Assembly (NCBI RefSeq): GCF_003076635.1
Contig: NZ_QDKG01000001.1
Coordinates: 806,001 to 870,000 of the forward strand
Source of the DNA: Sphingobacterium corticibacter
GTDB taxonomy: Bacteria > Bacteroidota > Bacteroidia > Sphingobacteriales > Sphingobacteriaceae
Direction of reading: 5' to 3'
Length of the DNA: 64,000 nucleotides
Shown here: positions 35,891 through 44,057 of the stretch, piece after piece
Layout of the letters: each line of letters begins with the position of its first letter
Position numbering within the stretch: position 1 is the first letter of the stretch
Notes under the pieces: model-generated
Database searches by the model: none
What the model was told of the DNA's origin: nothing
Seen by the model: the letters and a program-made list of their open reading frames with translations, nothing else
Translations under genes and position numbers: made by a program

Positions 35891-36724
35891 ATGAATAGAG
35901 ATCAGTTATTTCAAGAAATTGTATCTAAAAAGAGTTTTTTGTGTGTCGGATTGGATACCGATCTCACTAAAATTCCTGAACATCTCTTAGGCGAAGAAGA
36001 CCCCATCTTCGCGTTCAATAAAGAAATCGTGGCGGCTACGGAAGATCTTTGTGTTGCCTACAAACCCAATATCGCTTTTTACGAGTGCTATGGCACCAAA
36101 GGCTGGGAGTCGCTTCGCAAAACATGTGAAATACTTCCTAAAAATACCTTGCGCATCGCTGATGCGAAGCGCGGTGATATCGGCAATACTTCCAAAATGT
36201 ATGCTCAAGCTTTTTTTGATCCGGCTGTTTCGGGTTTAGATTTTGACGCGATTACCATTGCGCCGTATATGGGAGAGGACTCTGTTACGCCATTTTTGGA
36301 ATTTGAGAATAAATGGGCTATTGTGCTGGCCTTAACCTCAAATGCAGGAAGCAAAAATTTTCAAAATTTTGCGAATAGAGGCGATAAACAGCTTTTTGAA
36401 GAAGTAATTGACCAAGTCAATACCTGGGGCAGCACCGATAACTTGATGTATGTGGTAGGCGCAACGCGCGGAGAAGCTTTCTTAAACATTCGCGCACACG
36501 CGCCAGATCATTTCCTATTGGTGCCTGGCGTAGGCGCACAGGGCGGATCTTTAGAAGATGTGTGCAAATATGGTATGAATGCGCAATGCGGATTATTGGT
36601 CAATAGCACACGTGCCATCATCTATGCTTCTTCTGGACGCGACTTTGCTGAGAAAGCTCGTGAGGAGGCTATTAAGGTGCAAAAACAGATGGAAGCGGAA
36701 TTGATTCGAAAAGGGATTCTGTAG
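35891..36724 (+). CDS. pyrF: Orotidine-5'-phosphate decarboxylase (type 2)
   Basis: A 277-aa pyrimidine-synthesis enzyme that decarboxylates OMP to UMP. Type 2 features are [25 protein letters not shown], the catalytic [17 protein letters not shown] and a C-terminal [10 protein letters not shown]. The length is typical of the longer type 2 branch found in Bacteroidota. It is the third gene of the group starting at 34522. Confidence 0.95.
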   Translation: MNRDQLFQEIVSKKSFLCVGLDTDLTKIPEHLLGEEDPIFAFNKEIVAATEDLCVAYKPNIAFYECYGTKGWESLRKTCEILPKNTLRIADAKRGDIGNTSKMYAQAFFDPAVSGLDFDAITIAPYMGEDSVTPFLEFENKWAIVLALTSNAGSKNFQNFANRGDKQLFEEVIDQVNTWGSTDNLMYVVGATRGEAFLNIRAHAPDHFLLVPGVGAQGGSLEDVCKYGMNAQCGLLVNSTRAIIYASSGRDFAEKAREEAIKVQKQMEAELIRKGIL

Positions 36725-36793
36725 CATTACCATTCGTTTGCGGTGATTTGGCACAGTATTTCGGTAAGGTAGTACATCACCTCAATCGATTCT

Positions 36794-37522
36794 ATGTTTA
36801 AGAATTATCATTTATTATATCTTGCTGCGGCGCTCATCTTGTCAGGATGTAGTTCTATTTACCAACCTAATGTACCTGCTACCCCAATGTTCGCCAACCA
36901 AGGTGAAGTATATGCGGCAGCTCATACCAATATCAAAGGAAATGCGAGCGGCAATCTCGCCGTCGCTGTCGGTAAACACGTTGCCGTGATGGCTAATGGA
37001 TCTTATGTAGATAACAAATCCGGCAATCAGGAATACAAGCAGTATATGTACGAAGGGGGATTGGGTTACTTTACGACCTTTGGCAAAAATAAAGATCGCA
37101 TCTTCGAATTGTATGGCGGCTACGGATTAGGTAATTCGCGTGATGCAGATACACGCGCCACCACGACGGGCATGGCACCGACCGAGATTCGGGAGATGGA
37201 TTTCGAAAAGATCTTTGTGCAAGCTAATATCTCTCGCAAACGCGAAGATGTACGGTTGTTTGGCCGATCCAGAGAATTTAGTTACGGAACCGCGATCCGT
37301 GGGAGCTTTATTCGTATGAAGGATTTTTGGATCGATGGTGTGTCATCTCCAGTAGAAGAGAATCTATTTATAGAGCCTATCTTTTACACGCGGATGCAGC
37401 TCAACAAATCCTTTCAGTTGCAGTATACCAATGGATTTAACATTGGTGTGGTAGATAATAACTATCTAAAAGCCGGTAATGCAGTCTTTACACTAGGGTT
37501 GATTTATAAGTTTTCGAAGTAA
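36794..37522 (+). CDS. Hypothetical outer-membrane lipoprotein
   Basis: A 242-aa lipoprotein (lipobox LSGC, cysteine about residue 19) followed by alternating beta-strand stretches. Examples are GNLAVAVGKHVAVMANGSY, MYEGGLGYFTTFG and FELYGGYGLGNS, ending in AVFTLGLIYKFSK. The pattern and terminal aromatic/basic residues suggest a small outer-membrane barrel or a barrel-like lipoprotein. I know no function. It stands 70 nt after pyrF and is convergent with the di-heme peroxidase-like gene, 3 nt apart, with no clear terminator between them. Confidence 0.65.
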   Translation: MFKNYHLLYLAAALILSGCSSIYQPNVPATPMFANQGEVYAAAHTNIKGNASGNLAVAVGKHVAVMANGSYVDNKSGNQEYKQYMYEGGLGYFTTFGKNKDRIFELYGGYGLGNSRDADTRATTTGMAPTEIREMDFEKIFVQANISRKREDVRLFGRSREFSYGTAIRGSFIRMKDFWIDGVSSPVEENLFIEPIFYTRMQLNKSFQLQYTNGFNIGVVDNNYLKAGNAVFTLGLIYKFSK

Positions 37523-37525
37523 TTT

Positions 37526-38557
37526 TTACAGCTTAGTCGTACCTACAAAAGTGCTGTCACTAAGGGTTTTCATAAATGCGATGATATCTAATTTCTCCTG
37601 TTGAGTGAGTGGAATGCGATTGTTATTCGCTTTTAAAATAGGATCCAAATTTTCGGCTTCCAGTACGCCATTGTCGAAATAATCCAATACATCCATCAAC
37701 GTGGCAAATTGACCAAAACTACCGTATGGAGCTGTATAGGCAATATTTCTCAGGGAAGGTACGCGAAAGCTCATGTAATCTGCCGCAATACCAGTGACGC
37801 GGGCACGGCCAGCTTCTTGTGTGCTAATATTAAGTGGAAATCCTACATTCCGAAAGCTTTGATCTGTGAATAATTCTGTATCATGGCAGCTCTTACACTT
37901 CAATTGAAAAATAGTATAGCCGCGCGATTCACTTTCCGTAAACACTTCATTTTGATGCAAACGTACGCGATCATATTTGCTATTGGCAGAGATTAACGTA
38001 TATTGATACTGTGCCAAACTTCGGTAAATTCTGTCGGCAGTGATAGACGGATCTCCAAAAGCATTAGTAAATAGGAGAGGGTAAGATGGGTCGTTCTGTA
38101 GTTTGCCAATAACCTCTAAAATGCTAGAGTTTAGCTCTTCATGCGTAATAATGGGGACAATCGCTTGGCTTTCTAAATTGAGCTTGCTACCATCCCAATT
38201 GTAAAATTTCATGAAGGCCATATTTTGAATTGGTGGCGTATTACGAATTCCCACCCGGCCATTAATACCAATAGCTTGTGCTTCATGATCTGCAAAAGCA
38301 CTGGATTGAATATGACAGCTGGAGCAAGAAACCGTATTGTTGCCGCTGAACCTCTTATCTTGAAATAGCCTTTCTCCAAGTGCGACGCCATATTTGGTAG
38401 GAAGGTTGGCTTGTACGGCAGAGTTCATGGCCGGAAAACCAGAAGGAATAGACAGCGATAAGACCGGGTTATCAACAACGGGTGCTTCAATTTCGGCTTT
38501 CTCGCAAGCGACAATTAAGAAAAGACCTATTAAAAAGATTACAGGATTAATTTTCAT
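37526..38557 (-). CDS. Di-heme cytochrome c peroxidase / MbnH-like lipoprotein
   Basis: A 343-aa lipoprotein (IVAC, Cys18) with two c-type heme motifs, CSSCH (78-82) and CKSCH (221-225), in the MauG/bacterial cytochrome c peroxidase superfamily. GERLFQDKRFS, NTPPIQNMAFM, YNWDGS (Trp121) and the C-terminal PSLRNIAYTAPYGS are typical. It is the last gene after an MbnP-family gene. In methanotrophs the MbnH member of this superfamily oxidises a tryptophan of MbnP, so an MbnH-like role fits better than simple peroxide removal. That assignment is by context. A hairpin separates it from mbnP. Confidence 0.88.
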   Translation of the reverse strand: MKINPVIFLIGLFLIVACEKAEIEAPVVDNPVLSLSIPSGFPAMNSAVQANLPTKYGVALGERLFQDKRFSGNNTVSCSSCHIQSSAFADHEAQAIGINGRVGIRNTPPIQNMAFMKFYNWDGSKLNLESQAIVPIITHEELNSSILEVIGKLQNDPSYPLLFTNAFGDPSITADRIYRSLAQYQYTLISANSKYDRVRLHQNEVFTESESRGYTIFQLKCKSCHDTELFTDQSFRNVGFPLNISTQEAGRARVTGIAADYMSFRVPSLRNIAYTAPYGSFGQFATLMDVLDYFDNGVLEAENLDPILKANNNRIPLTQQEKLDIIAFMKTLSDSTFVGTTKL

Positions 38558-38574
38558 TTCTGGATATATAGGGA

Positions 38575-38606
38575 TTAAGAGCCACCCCTTAAAAGATGGC
38601 TCTTAA
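38575..38606 (-). other. Hairpin between the MbnP-like and di-heme genes
   Basis: A perfect 10-bp inverted repeat (TTAAGAGCCA at 38575-38584, TGGCTCTTAA at 38597-38606) with a 12-nt loop lies between the two cistrons. On the transcribed strand no T run follows, so it is more likely an mRNA stability or partial-attenuation element than a full terminator. Confidence 0.5.
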
Positions 38607-38612
38607 CATACT

Positions 38613-39479
38613 TTATTCTACGATAGATTGGATCGAAAACATGCCGGAATTATCTGCTTCGCCGTTTCCACCGAGATTGTCTACAAATCTGACCATCTCA
38701 AGCGCGGTATGAATATTCGGTGTCGCATTATCCGTACCTCCTGTTCCCGTAGATAGCGTAATGGTGTTAGCGTTGCCACTCAGTAACTTATCGAAGTCGG
38801 CACGAATAAATATGGTCGGGCTACCAGATGCTACATTCAACGTAGTTGGGAAGGTTAATGTTATATCTCTATAGGCGTCTACTCCCTGTGTATAGTTACC
38901 TTCTGGACCTTGTACTGTACTACCAGTATGAATGGACATCTCCTTGTTATCCGCACCGTAGAAGCCTTCTAGCTTTGTAAAACGATAACCTGCTCCCCAT
39001 TCCCACATCATTTCTGTATCGTTAGCACCGGCAGCAGCGTAAAAATTAGGAAATCGTACCTGATCTATGGTATTCAATTCTGATTTTACACCTAGACCGA
39101 ATTTTATTTTTTGGTAACGGTTTGAAGGAATATCTCTTAATGCATAGCGTAAGCTTTCCGGCTTGGAGTGGTCTATTACAGTTGCTCCATTATCCAAGTT
39201 ATTGATGTTGTACGGGGTTTCTGTGCCATCTTCTCTTACGAGGCGAATATTGCTCACTACGTATTTAATTTCGGAAAAACGATGCGTCTGACCGGCCTGC
39301 GAAGTCAATACAGTAGCGGCAGTGGATTGTGCATCGCCAAGAACAATAGTTTGATCTTTGTAGGTGTTGTTAAATTGTAAAGTAACCGTGTTAGATACTG
39401 CGTTACTGTCGTCTTTTGAACAGGCTGCCAACGTAAGGACAGAAAGAGCTAATAGGACAGATTGTTTTAAGTGTTTCAT
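38613..39479 (-). CDS. MbnP-family copper-binding lipoprotein
   Basis: A 288-aa lipoprotein (LAAC, Cys20) matching the MbnP-like family. Visible features are LQFNNTYKDQTIVLG, FSEIKYVVSNIRLV with His66 just before it, the Trp-pair motif MMWEWGAGYRFTKLEG (Trp159, Trp161), His184 in SIHTGS and a Ca-site-like start. MbnP proteins bind copper, and in the methanotroph system one tryptophan becomes kynurenine through the di-heme MbnH. Here it sits between the receptor gene (29-nt gap) and the di-heme gene. No methanobactin peptide or MbnB/C enzymes are encoded nearby, so the copper source must differ. Confidence 0.85.
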   Translation of the reverse strand: MKHLKQSVLLALSVLTLAACSKDDSNAVSNTVTLQFNNTYKDQTIVLGDAQSTAATVLTSQAGQTHRFSEIKYVVSNIRLVREDGTETPYNINNLDNGATVIDHSKPESLRYALRDIPSNRYQKIKFGLGVKSELNTIDQVRFPNFYAAAGANDTEMMWEWGAGYRFTKLEGFYGADNKEMSIHTGSTVQGPEGNYTQGVDAYRDITLTFPTTLNVASGSPTIFIRADFDKLLSGNANTITLSTGTGGTDNATPNIHTALEMVRFVDNLGGNGEADNSGMFSIQSIVE

Positions 39480-39508
39480 TGTTTTTTAGTTATAAAGTGT
39501 ATGAATGA

Positions 39509-41497
39509 TTAAAAATGTGTTTTTAGGGTAGTAAAGACGTTACGGCCCATTCTGGGAATGTTGCCCCAGTCCGCATAGGTCGTATAAAATGAGTCAAACA
39601 TATTTTCGATCCCTACTTGTACTGTCAGATGATGCTTTCCTAAATTAAATGTGTAATCTCCGGAAAGGTCGAAGACAGCATAAGCCTGCGTGGGAGTCTC
39701 ACCGTATTCTGGACTGAAATTATTTTGAGATAGATCTCCGTTAATGGCTGCCTGTATGCCCATTTTTTTGTGCATAAATTGCAAAGAAGATTGGTAATGA
39801 AGCGGCCTTATGAAAGGTAAGTTGACGCTATTATTATCCGTAGCGCGAGCATAGGTCAACGTTCCTTTCCAGTGCAAATGCTGCAAAATATCGTAGCGAC
39901 CACTGATGGCGATATTGAATAATCTCGCATATTCCAATGCGCTATACGCCTTCACACCGACAGATTGGTAATTCATCGGACTTCCAATGCTTAGTATTTT
40001 TCCTACGATATAATTGCGAATGTGAAATGCATTGACTTGGCTAGAAATACTCCACTTTTCGCTTTCGTAGTTTATGGCCGCATTAACCTCGTAAGAAGTT
40101 TCGTTGGGGAGGTCGGGGTTGCCGATATAATCATAAAGGTCAAAACTATTGTATATGTAATAGCCATAACCTTCCGATACGGACGGCGCTCGTTGTCCGA
40201 AACCTGTCCCCAATAGTATTCGAAATTTATCCAAGGACAGTTGATACCGAGCATTTAGGCTGGGAAGAAATCTAGTTTTTGATTCGGAAGCTTCTGGATA
40301 AAATATTCTGTTGAACTCAGAGTATCTTGCATAATTATAATGCGTGCCCACAGAAGCACCAATATTGACCTCACTGATGGGAGAAAGATTCCATGTGTTG
40401 CTACTAGAAACTCCTGCATACCGCGTAGTGACCCAAGGCCAAGTATAAGCAAACATGGTACGTTCGCTTCGGTCTTGCGGATACATGGTCATTTCAGCGA
40501 TAGATAGATTATCATACGCGTTTAACTGTAGCTCACCTTGATAGCTTCCCTGCTTCAGCTCTACACGCGACGTCAAACCATACGTGGTGCTCCATCCGGG
40601 CATATCCATATGCACTAGATTTTCGGGACGATTCGTGTCGTCCATATAATGTTCTATGGCATTGAAATAAGCTTTCGTATCCCACACACGCAAAAGTCCA
40701 GTTTCAAATTGTTGCTGGTAGGAAGCAGCAGTAATAATGGCTCGAGATAGCCAAAGATCCATGGGCAATGCGGGAAAGCCTACATTATTGGCTTGATCAA
40801 AAATAGCATCTACTTTGATCGACGATAATTCGCTTGTTTTGTAGGCTAATCCGAGTGAAGTATTGAATTTGCTATACTGCGAATGATTGATCTCGTTACC
40901 GCTACCATCAGTGTAATTTCCAGCCTTTCTATACCCAACACTTCCATCGGCGACGAACTTTGCGCTAGAATAGGATATATTACCTAAGTTGAACGTCTGA
41001 TTATTATTGAATTCAAAGCCTGTTTGATAACTGCCACTCCAGGCTTTGTCTTGACCAAACGGTGTACTTATTCGTTGTAGGTCGATACTTCCAGCAACCG
41101 TTGCGCCCTGCATATTTCCATGTTGTCCAGAGTTTATTTTAATACTTGAAATACTATTGCTCTCCATATAAGAGGAGATGGGATCCATCTTATCTGTACA
41201 GGCACCGAATACATGCATGCCATCTACCGTGATCACAGATCGTTCGGTAGTCATATTATTCAATAAAGGTTCCCACGCGTAAGCACCTCTTTTTATAAAG
41301 CTGATGTTATCGGAAGTGCCTAATAGCTCGTCTACTAATGCGGTTAGCTTCACGTCAGTCGCTAACTTCTTTTTCTTCCGTTTGAAAATGGATACTTTTT
41401 CAAGCGTTTTTACCTTGTCTCGATGATTAGTATCTGTTTGTGCAAAGGAAGATGACAAGACGAATAGGATCAACAAAAAGCTGATGAATAATCTCAT
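39509..41497 (-). CDS. TonB-dependent receptor, predicted copper importer (OprC/NosA-like)
   Basis: A 662-aa outer-membrane receptor. The signal peptide runs to about 20, then a short linker with a basic run, and there is no carboxypeptidase-like domain. The plug has GMHVFGACTDKMDPISSYME with Cys100 and Met104 (CxxxM). The barrel has IEHYMDDTNR with His283 and Met285 (HxM), then VHMDMPGW. The CxxxM plus HxM set is the copper site described for Pseudomonas OprC, so copper uptake is strongly suggested. It lies 5 nt from the upstream lipoprotein gene and 29 nt from MbnP-like. The metal assignment is from motifs and neighbours. Confidence 0.88.
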   Translation of the reverse strand: MRLFISFLLILFVLSSSFAQTDTNHRDKVKTLEKVSIFKRKKKKLATDVKLTALVDELLGTSDNISFIKRGAYAWEPLLNNMTTERSVITVDGMHVFGACTDKMDPISSYMESNSISSIKINSGQHGNMQGATVAGSIDLQRISTPFGQDKAWSGSYQTGFEFNNNQTFNLGNISYSSAKFVADGSVGYRKAGNYTDGSGNEINHSQYSKFNTSLGLAYKTSELSSIKVDAIFDQANNVGFPALPMDLWLSRAIITAASYQQQFETGLLRVWDTKAYFNAIEHYMDDTNRPENLVHMDMPGWSTTYGLTSRVELKQGSYQGELQLNAYDNLSIAEMTMYPQDRSERTMFAYTWPWVTTRYAGVSSSNTWNLSPISEVNIGASVGTHYNYARYSEFNRIFYPEASESKTRFLPSLNARYQLSLDKFRILLGTGFGQRAPSVSEGYGYYIYNSFDLYDYIGNPDLPNETSYEVNAAINYESEKWSISSQVNAFHIRNYIVGKILSIGSPMNYQSVGVKAYSALEYARLFNIAISGRYDILQHLHWKGTLTYARATDNNSVNLPFIRPLHYQSSLQFMHKKMGIQAAINGDLSQNNFSPEYGETPTQAYAVFDLSGDYTFNLGKHHLTVQVGIENMFDSFYTTYADWGNIPRMGRNVFTTLKTHF

Positions 41498-41502
41498 AAC
41501 AA

Positions 41503-42435
41503 TTAGAATAGAATGTCAATATGTAATTCCCCTTTTACCCCTTGTACACCTGGCGTAAATGCCGTGGATACCGCATTACCCTTCACGATCGTATTGCGCG
41601 CATCTTTCAAGATGAAGTTTAGTGTCCAGTTTCCCGTCATGGTATAATTGACTACTCCTTCGTAGAATCCGTCATTACGCTGCGATAAGTTTACGTTGTT
41701 GGGCGAAGAATGATTTCCCATGGATGGCTCTGGCATCCGGGGATCAAGCTCCAGCGTGTGGTCATTTACTGCAACGTATTGATAATAAGAAGGTGATAGA
41801 GGCACAAACTCTGCCAGATGTGTCGTCGTGATCCGCTTGAAAATGCCGGCGATGATTGGATTTGTACCGACTTGGGGATTGCGTGGACTTACCAACGCAA
41901 TCATATAATCAAGGCTGTCATTACCACGGAAGAGTGTCTTGTTTAGGTTCTTATTTAATTGTTCTTTAGTGGTTATATCGCTTGTTGCGGTATAATTTTG
42001 CTGTCCCACTACTAGATTGACATAAAGCTTCCAGGTCGGGTTTGGCAGCTGTTCGTCTATGAATATGCTGTAGCCTTCCCAGTAGGCATTTTGTGTCGAT
42101 TTTTGTAGTTGAAAAAGATGTGGACAGCTCGTGACCACACCATCTGCTATCTTTGAAATAGGTATAAATTGGATCGAATCTGGATTAATAGTTTCACCTG
42201 TTTGAGTATCCGTAATACGAACTCGAAGTTCATTATATCCGGTGTAAAATGTTCCATTGAGCGCTTCAATGCTGATTCGATACCTGTCTACCAGCATAGA
42301 TGATGCTTCTTGAAAATCGAATACTTCTGGAATCTCTCTACTAGTTTCTTCTAAATAATTTGTTTTTTCTTTTGTACATGACATAGCCAGTACAAGGCAT
42401 AATAAGCCTATAATTACGAGGGTTGTTCTCGGCAT
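41503..42435 (-). CDS. Met/His-motif lipoprotein of the copper locus
   Basis: A 310-aa lipoprotein (AMSC, cysteine about residue 20). The N-terminal part has the strand-rich YNELRVRITDTQTGE and SCPHLFQLQ. The C-terminal part has DPRMPEPSMGNHSSPNN followed by GFYEGVVNYTMTGNWTLNFILKD. That last block resembles the FixH/YtkA-like domain found in copper-handling lipoproteins, where clustered Met and His bind Cu(I). Here Met234, Met239 and His242 are candidates. The ATG at 42435 (MPRTTLVII) is preferred over 42447. It immediately precedes the receptor gene, and a palindrome lies 24 nt upstream. Confidence 0.75.
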   Translation of the reverse strand: MPRTTLVIIGLLCLVLAMSCTKEKTNYLEETSREIPEVFDFQEASSMLVDRYRISIEALNGTFYTGYNELRVRITDTQTGETINPDSIQFIPISKIADGVVTSCPHLFQLQKSTQNAYWEGYSIFIDEQLPNPTWKLYVNLVVGQQNYTATSDITTKEQLNKNLNKTLFRGNDSLDYMIALVSPRNPQVGTNPIIAGIFKRITTTHLAEFVPLSPSYYQYVAVNDHTLELDPRMPEPSMGNHSSPNNVNLSQRNDGFYEGVVNYTMTGNWTLNFILKDARNTIVKGNAVSTAFTPGVQGVKGELHIDILF

Positions 42436-42458
42436 AATACGTGTCAAAATGTGGTTGA

Positions 42459-42497
42459 TTTGATCAGGTTGATGCGCTTATACGCATGCTGATCAAA
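42459..42497 (-). promoter_or_regulatory. 39-nt palindrome upstream of the copper-locus lipoprotein gene
   Basis: Outer arms TTTGATCAG (42459-42467) and CTGATCAAA (42489-42497) are perfect, and inner arms ATGCG (42472-42476) and CGCAT (42483-42487) surround CTTATA. It ends 24 nt before the ATG at 42435. No T tract follows, so it is not a standard terminator. A repressor operator or 5' mRNA hairpin is likely. Confidence 0.55.
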
Positions 42498-42619
42498 TGT
42501 ATTCGGCACAAATGAATAGCGACCTGCAATCATTACTGATGACTTCAGGCGAATGAAAAATTAATGTAGGGTAAATCAGAAAAACAGATGAGTTTTTGAT
42601 TTAACGAGCTCTAGAGGTA

Positions 42620-42991
42620 TTAAACGAGGGAAGGAGGGTGGAATATAGAGGAAAGGTATTGAAAGCTGTAACTAATCACCGAAGCTGGAAACAAGTCTGC
42701 TTTGCGATAATTGTTATGCAACAAAAAGTTGAAATCAAAAAGTACATTTATGGTATATAAAGCACTCGACTCGTAGACCACTAAATTTTTCTTAGCGTCT
42801 TTCTTTTCTTGCTCTTTTACACGCTTCATGAGTTCACACTGACCATTACAATGCAATTCAGGTCGGTCAATATTGATACATTTTGCCAGATAACTTGGTA
42901 AATGCAATTCATAATCTAAAGCCATGATACTGCGATAGAATGATTGCATCGTTAGTGATACCAATAAGATATAAGCGCAAAATTTCACCAA
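42620..42991 (-). CDS. Small CNGxC-motif membrane-anchored protein
   Basis: A protein of about 123 aa with an N-terminal hydrophobic segment (KFCAYILLVSLTMQSFY). It has three cysteines in YLAKCIN and HCNGQCELMK (about residues 38, 48 and 52), then a Lys/Glu-rich helix, and a C-terminal IFHPP. This arrangement recurs in small unnamed Bacteroidota proteins near metal and TonB-receptor genes. Metal binding is plausible but unproved. The frame opens at a TTG at 43033, but a promoter box at 43012-43019 would place transcription after it. A TTG at 42991 or GTG at 42988 is more likely; an ATG at 42949 is also possible. Confidence 0.68.
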   Translation of the reverse strand: MVKFCAYILLVSLTMQSFYRSIMALDYELHLPSYLAKCINIDRPELHCNGQCELMKRVKEQEKKDAKKNLVVYESSALYTINVLFDFNFLLHNNYRKADLFPASVISYSFQYLSSIFHPPSLV

Positions 42992-43011
42992 TGAATGTTT
43001 ATGATTTTGCC

Positions 43012-43019
43012 CAAAGATA
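43012..43019 (-). promoter_or_regulatory. Candidate -7 box for the copper locus
   Basis: The minus strand reads TATCTTTG, matching TAnnTTTG, about 20 nt upstream of the chosen start of the CNGxC gene. It supports a start downstream of 43005. A -33 TTG is not obvious. Confidence 0.42.
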
Positions 43020-43209
43020 AGGATTGATCGCAATCTTTGGAAAAATTAATATCATTTTGTGAAATGCTTTTGCTCGAAACGGTTCATAGCGTCTAAAAAA
43101 GACTTTAAATCAGCTTGCCAATCGACGTTGCGTGATGGTAACTGTTGTATACGCAAACACCAAAAAGATCAATTCACAATAGCAATGAGGCGTTCCGTAA
43201 AAATAAATA

Positions 43210-43238
43210 AAGGTCGTGAATGTTGGATTCACGACCTT
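43210..43238 (-). terminator. Terminator after the single-domain DUF1080 gene
   Basis: A perfect 12-bp stem (AAGGTCGTGAAT / ATTCACGACCTT) with a 5-nt loop lies 28 nt beyond the stop of the gene at 43267. On the minus strand it is followed by a T-rich stretch (TATTTATTTTT). Confidence 0.85.
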
Positions 43239-43266
43239 AAGTATTACTATAAATATCCTATATCAA

Positions 43267-44004
43267 CTACAAAGGACGGATCCAGATATTGCGGAAGCGT
43301 ACCAAGTCTCCATGATCTTGTAAGGTAATCGGACCTGGGCCATGCGCTTTCATCACCGGCATACCGATGTATTCTGTCGTGCCCTCGATTTGCGTATTGT
43401 TCTGGACTAGCACGCCATTGTGCAACACCGTGACAGTCGCTTTTGAGATCAGCATACCATCTTTATTGAATTGAGGTGCTTTATAAATAATGTCGTAGCT
43501 GTGCCATTTTGATTCTGTAGCACGCACCTCGACCAATGGTGGGCGTTGTTTATAAATACTCCCAGCTTGTCCATTCGTATAGGTTGGGTTATCATTATTG
43601 TCCAAGACCTGTACTTCATACAAGCCCTGCAAGAAAATACCACTATTGCCGCGGCCTTGGCCATTACCTTTTACTACGGATGGACTTTGCCACTCTATAT
43701 GCAGTTGGAAATTTTCAAATTCCTGTTTGGTTTGTATATCTCCGCTTCCCGGTTTTACTTCTAATTGTCCGTCTATCACCGTCCAGTCGGCCTTGTTTTG
43801 TGTATTTTTTTGACTTACCCAGTCTTGCAATCCGCTACCATTGAATAGGCTGATGGCGTCGCTGGGTACACCATTCGCTGCTAGCGTAACGATAGGAGGC
43901 TTGGGCGTGTAAAATTCCGTATCCTCTGGTTTAAATTTTGTTTGCGCCATAAGGGAAGATGTAGCAAGTAGCGTGAATAAGGTGCAGATATAAGGTGTTT
44001 TCAT
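43267..44004 (-). CDS. Secreted DUF1080 (3-keto-disaccharide hydrolase) protein, single domain
   Basis: A 245-aa exported protein (signal peptide to about 20, SLMAQ). It carries one DUF1080 domain: AISLFNGSGLQDWVS, GNSGIFLQGLYEVQVLDN, WHSYDIIYKAP and LQDHGDLVRFRNIWIRPL. The family hydrolyses 3-keto-glycosides in characterised Bacteroides pathways. It lies 47 nt after the Gfo/Idh/MocA gene at 44058 in the same direction, so it forms an oxidoreductase-hydrolase pair. The ATG at 44004 is preferred to a TTG at 44010. Confidence 0.88.
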   Translation of the reverse strand: MKTPYICTLFTLLATSSLMAQTKFKPEDTEFYTPKPPIVTLAANGVPSDAISLFNGSGLQDWVSQKNTQNKADWTVIDGQLEVKPGSGDIQTKQEFENFQLHIEWQSPSVVKGNGQGRGNSGIFLQGLYEVQVLDNNDNPTYTNGQAGSIYKQRPPLVEVRATESKWHSYDIIYKAPQFNKDGMLISKATVTVLHNGVLVQNNTQIEGTTEYIGMPVMKAHGPGPITLQDHGDLVRFRNIWIRPL

Positions 44005-44057
44005 TATCAAAATATTTGTTGCTGCTAAATTAGATTTATCCTTCGATTGTTTTCGTA

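Noticed and set aside
38613-39479. Full methanobactin operon suggested by the MbnP-like gene
   Set aside because: No precursor peptide, MbnB or MbnC-like gene is present in the neighbourhood, so only the MbnP/MbnH-like pair is supported.
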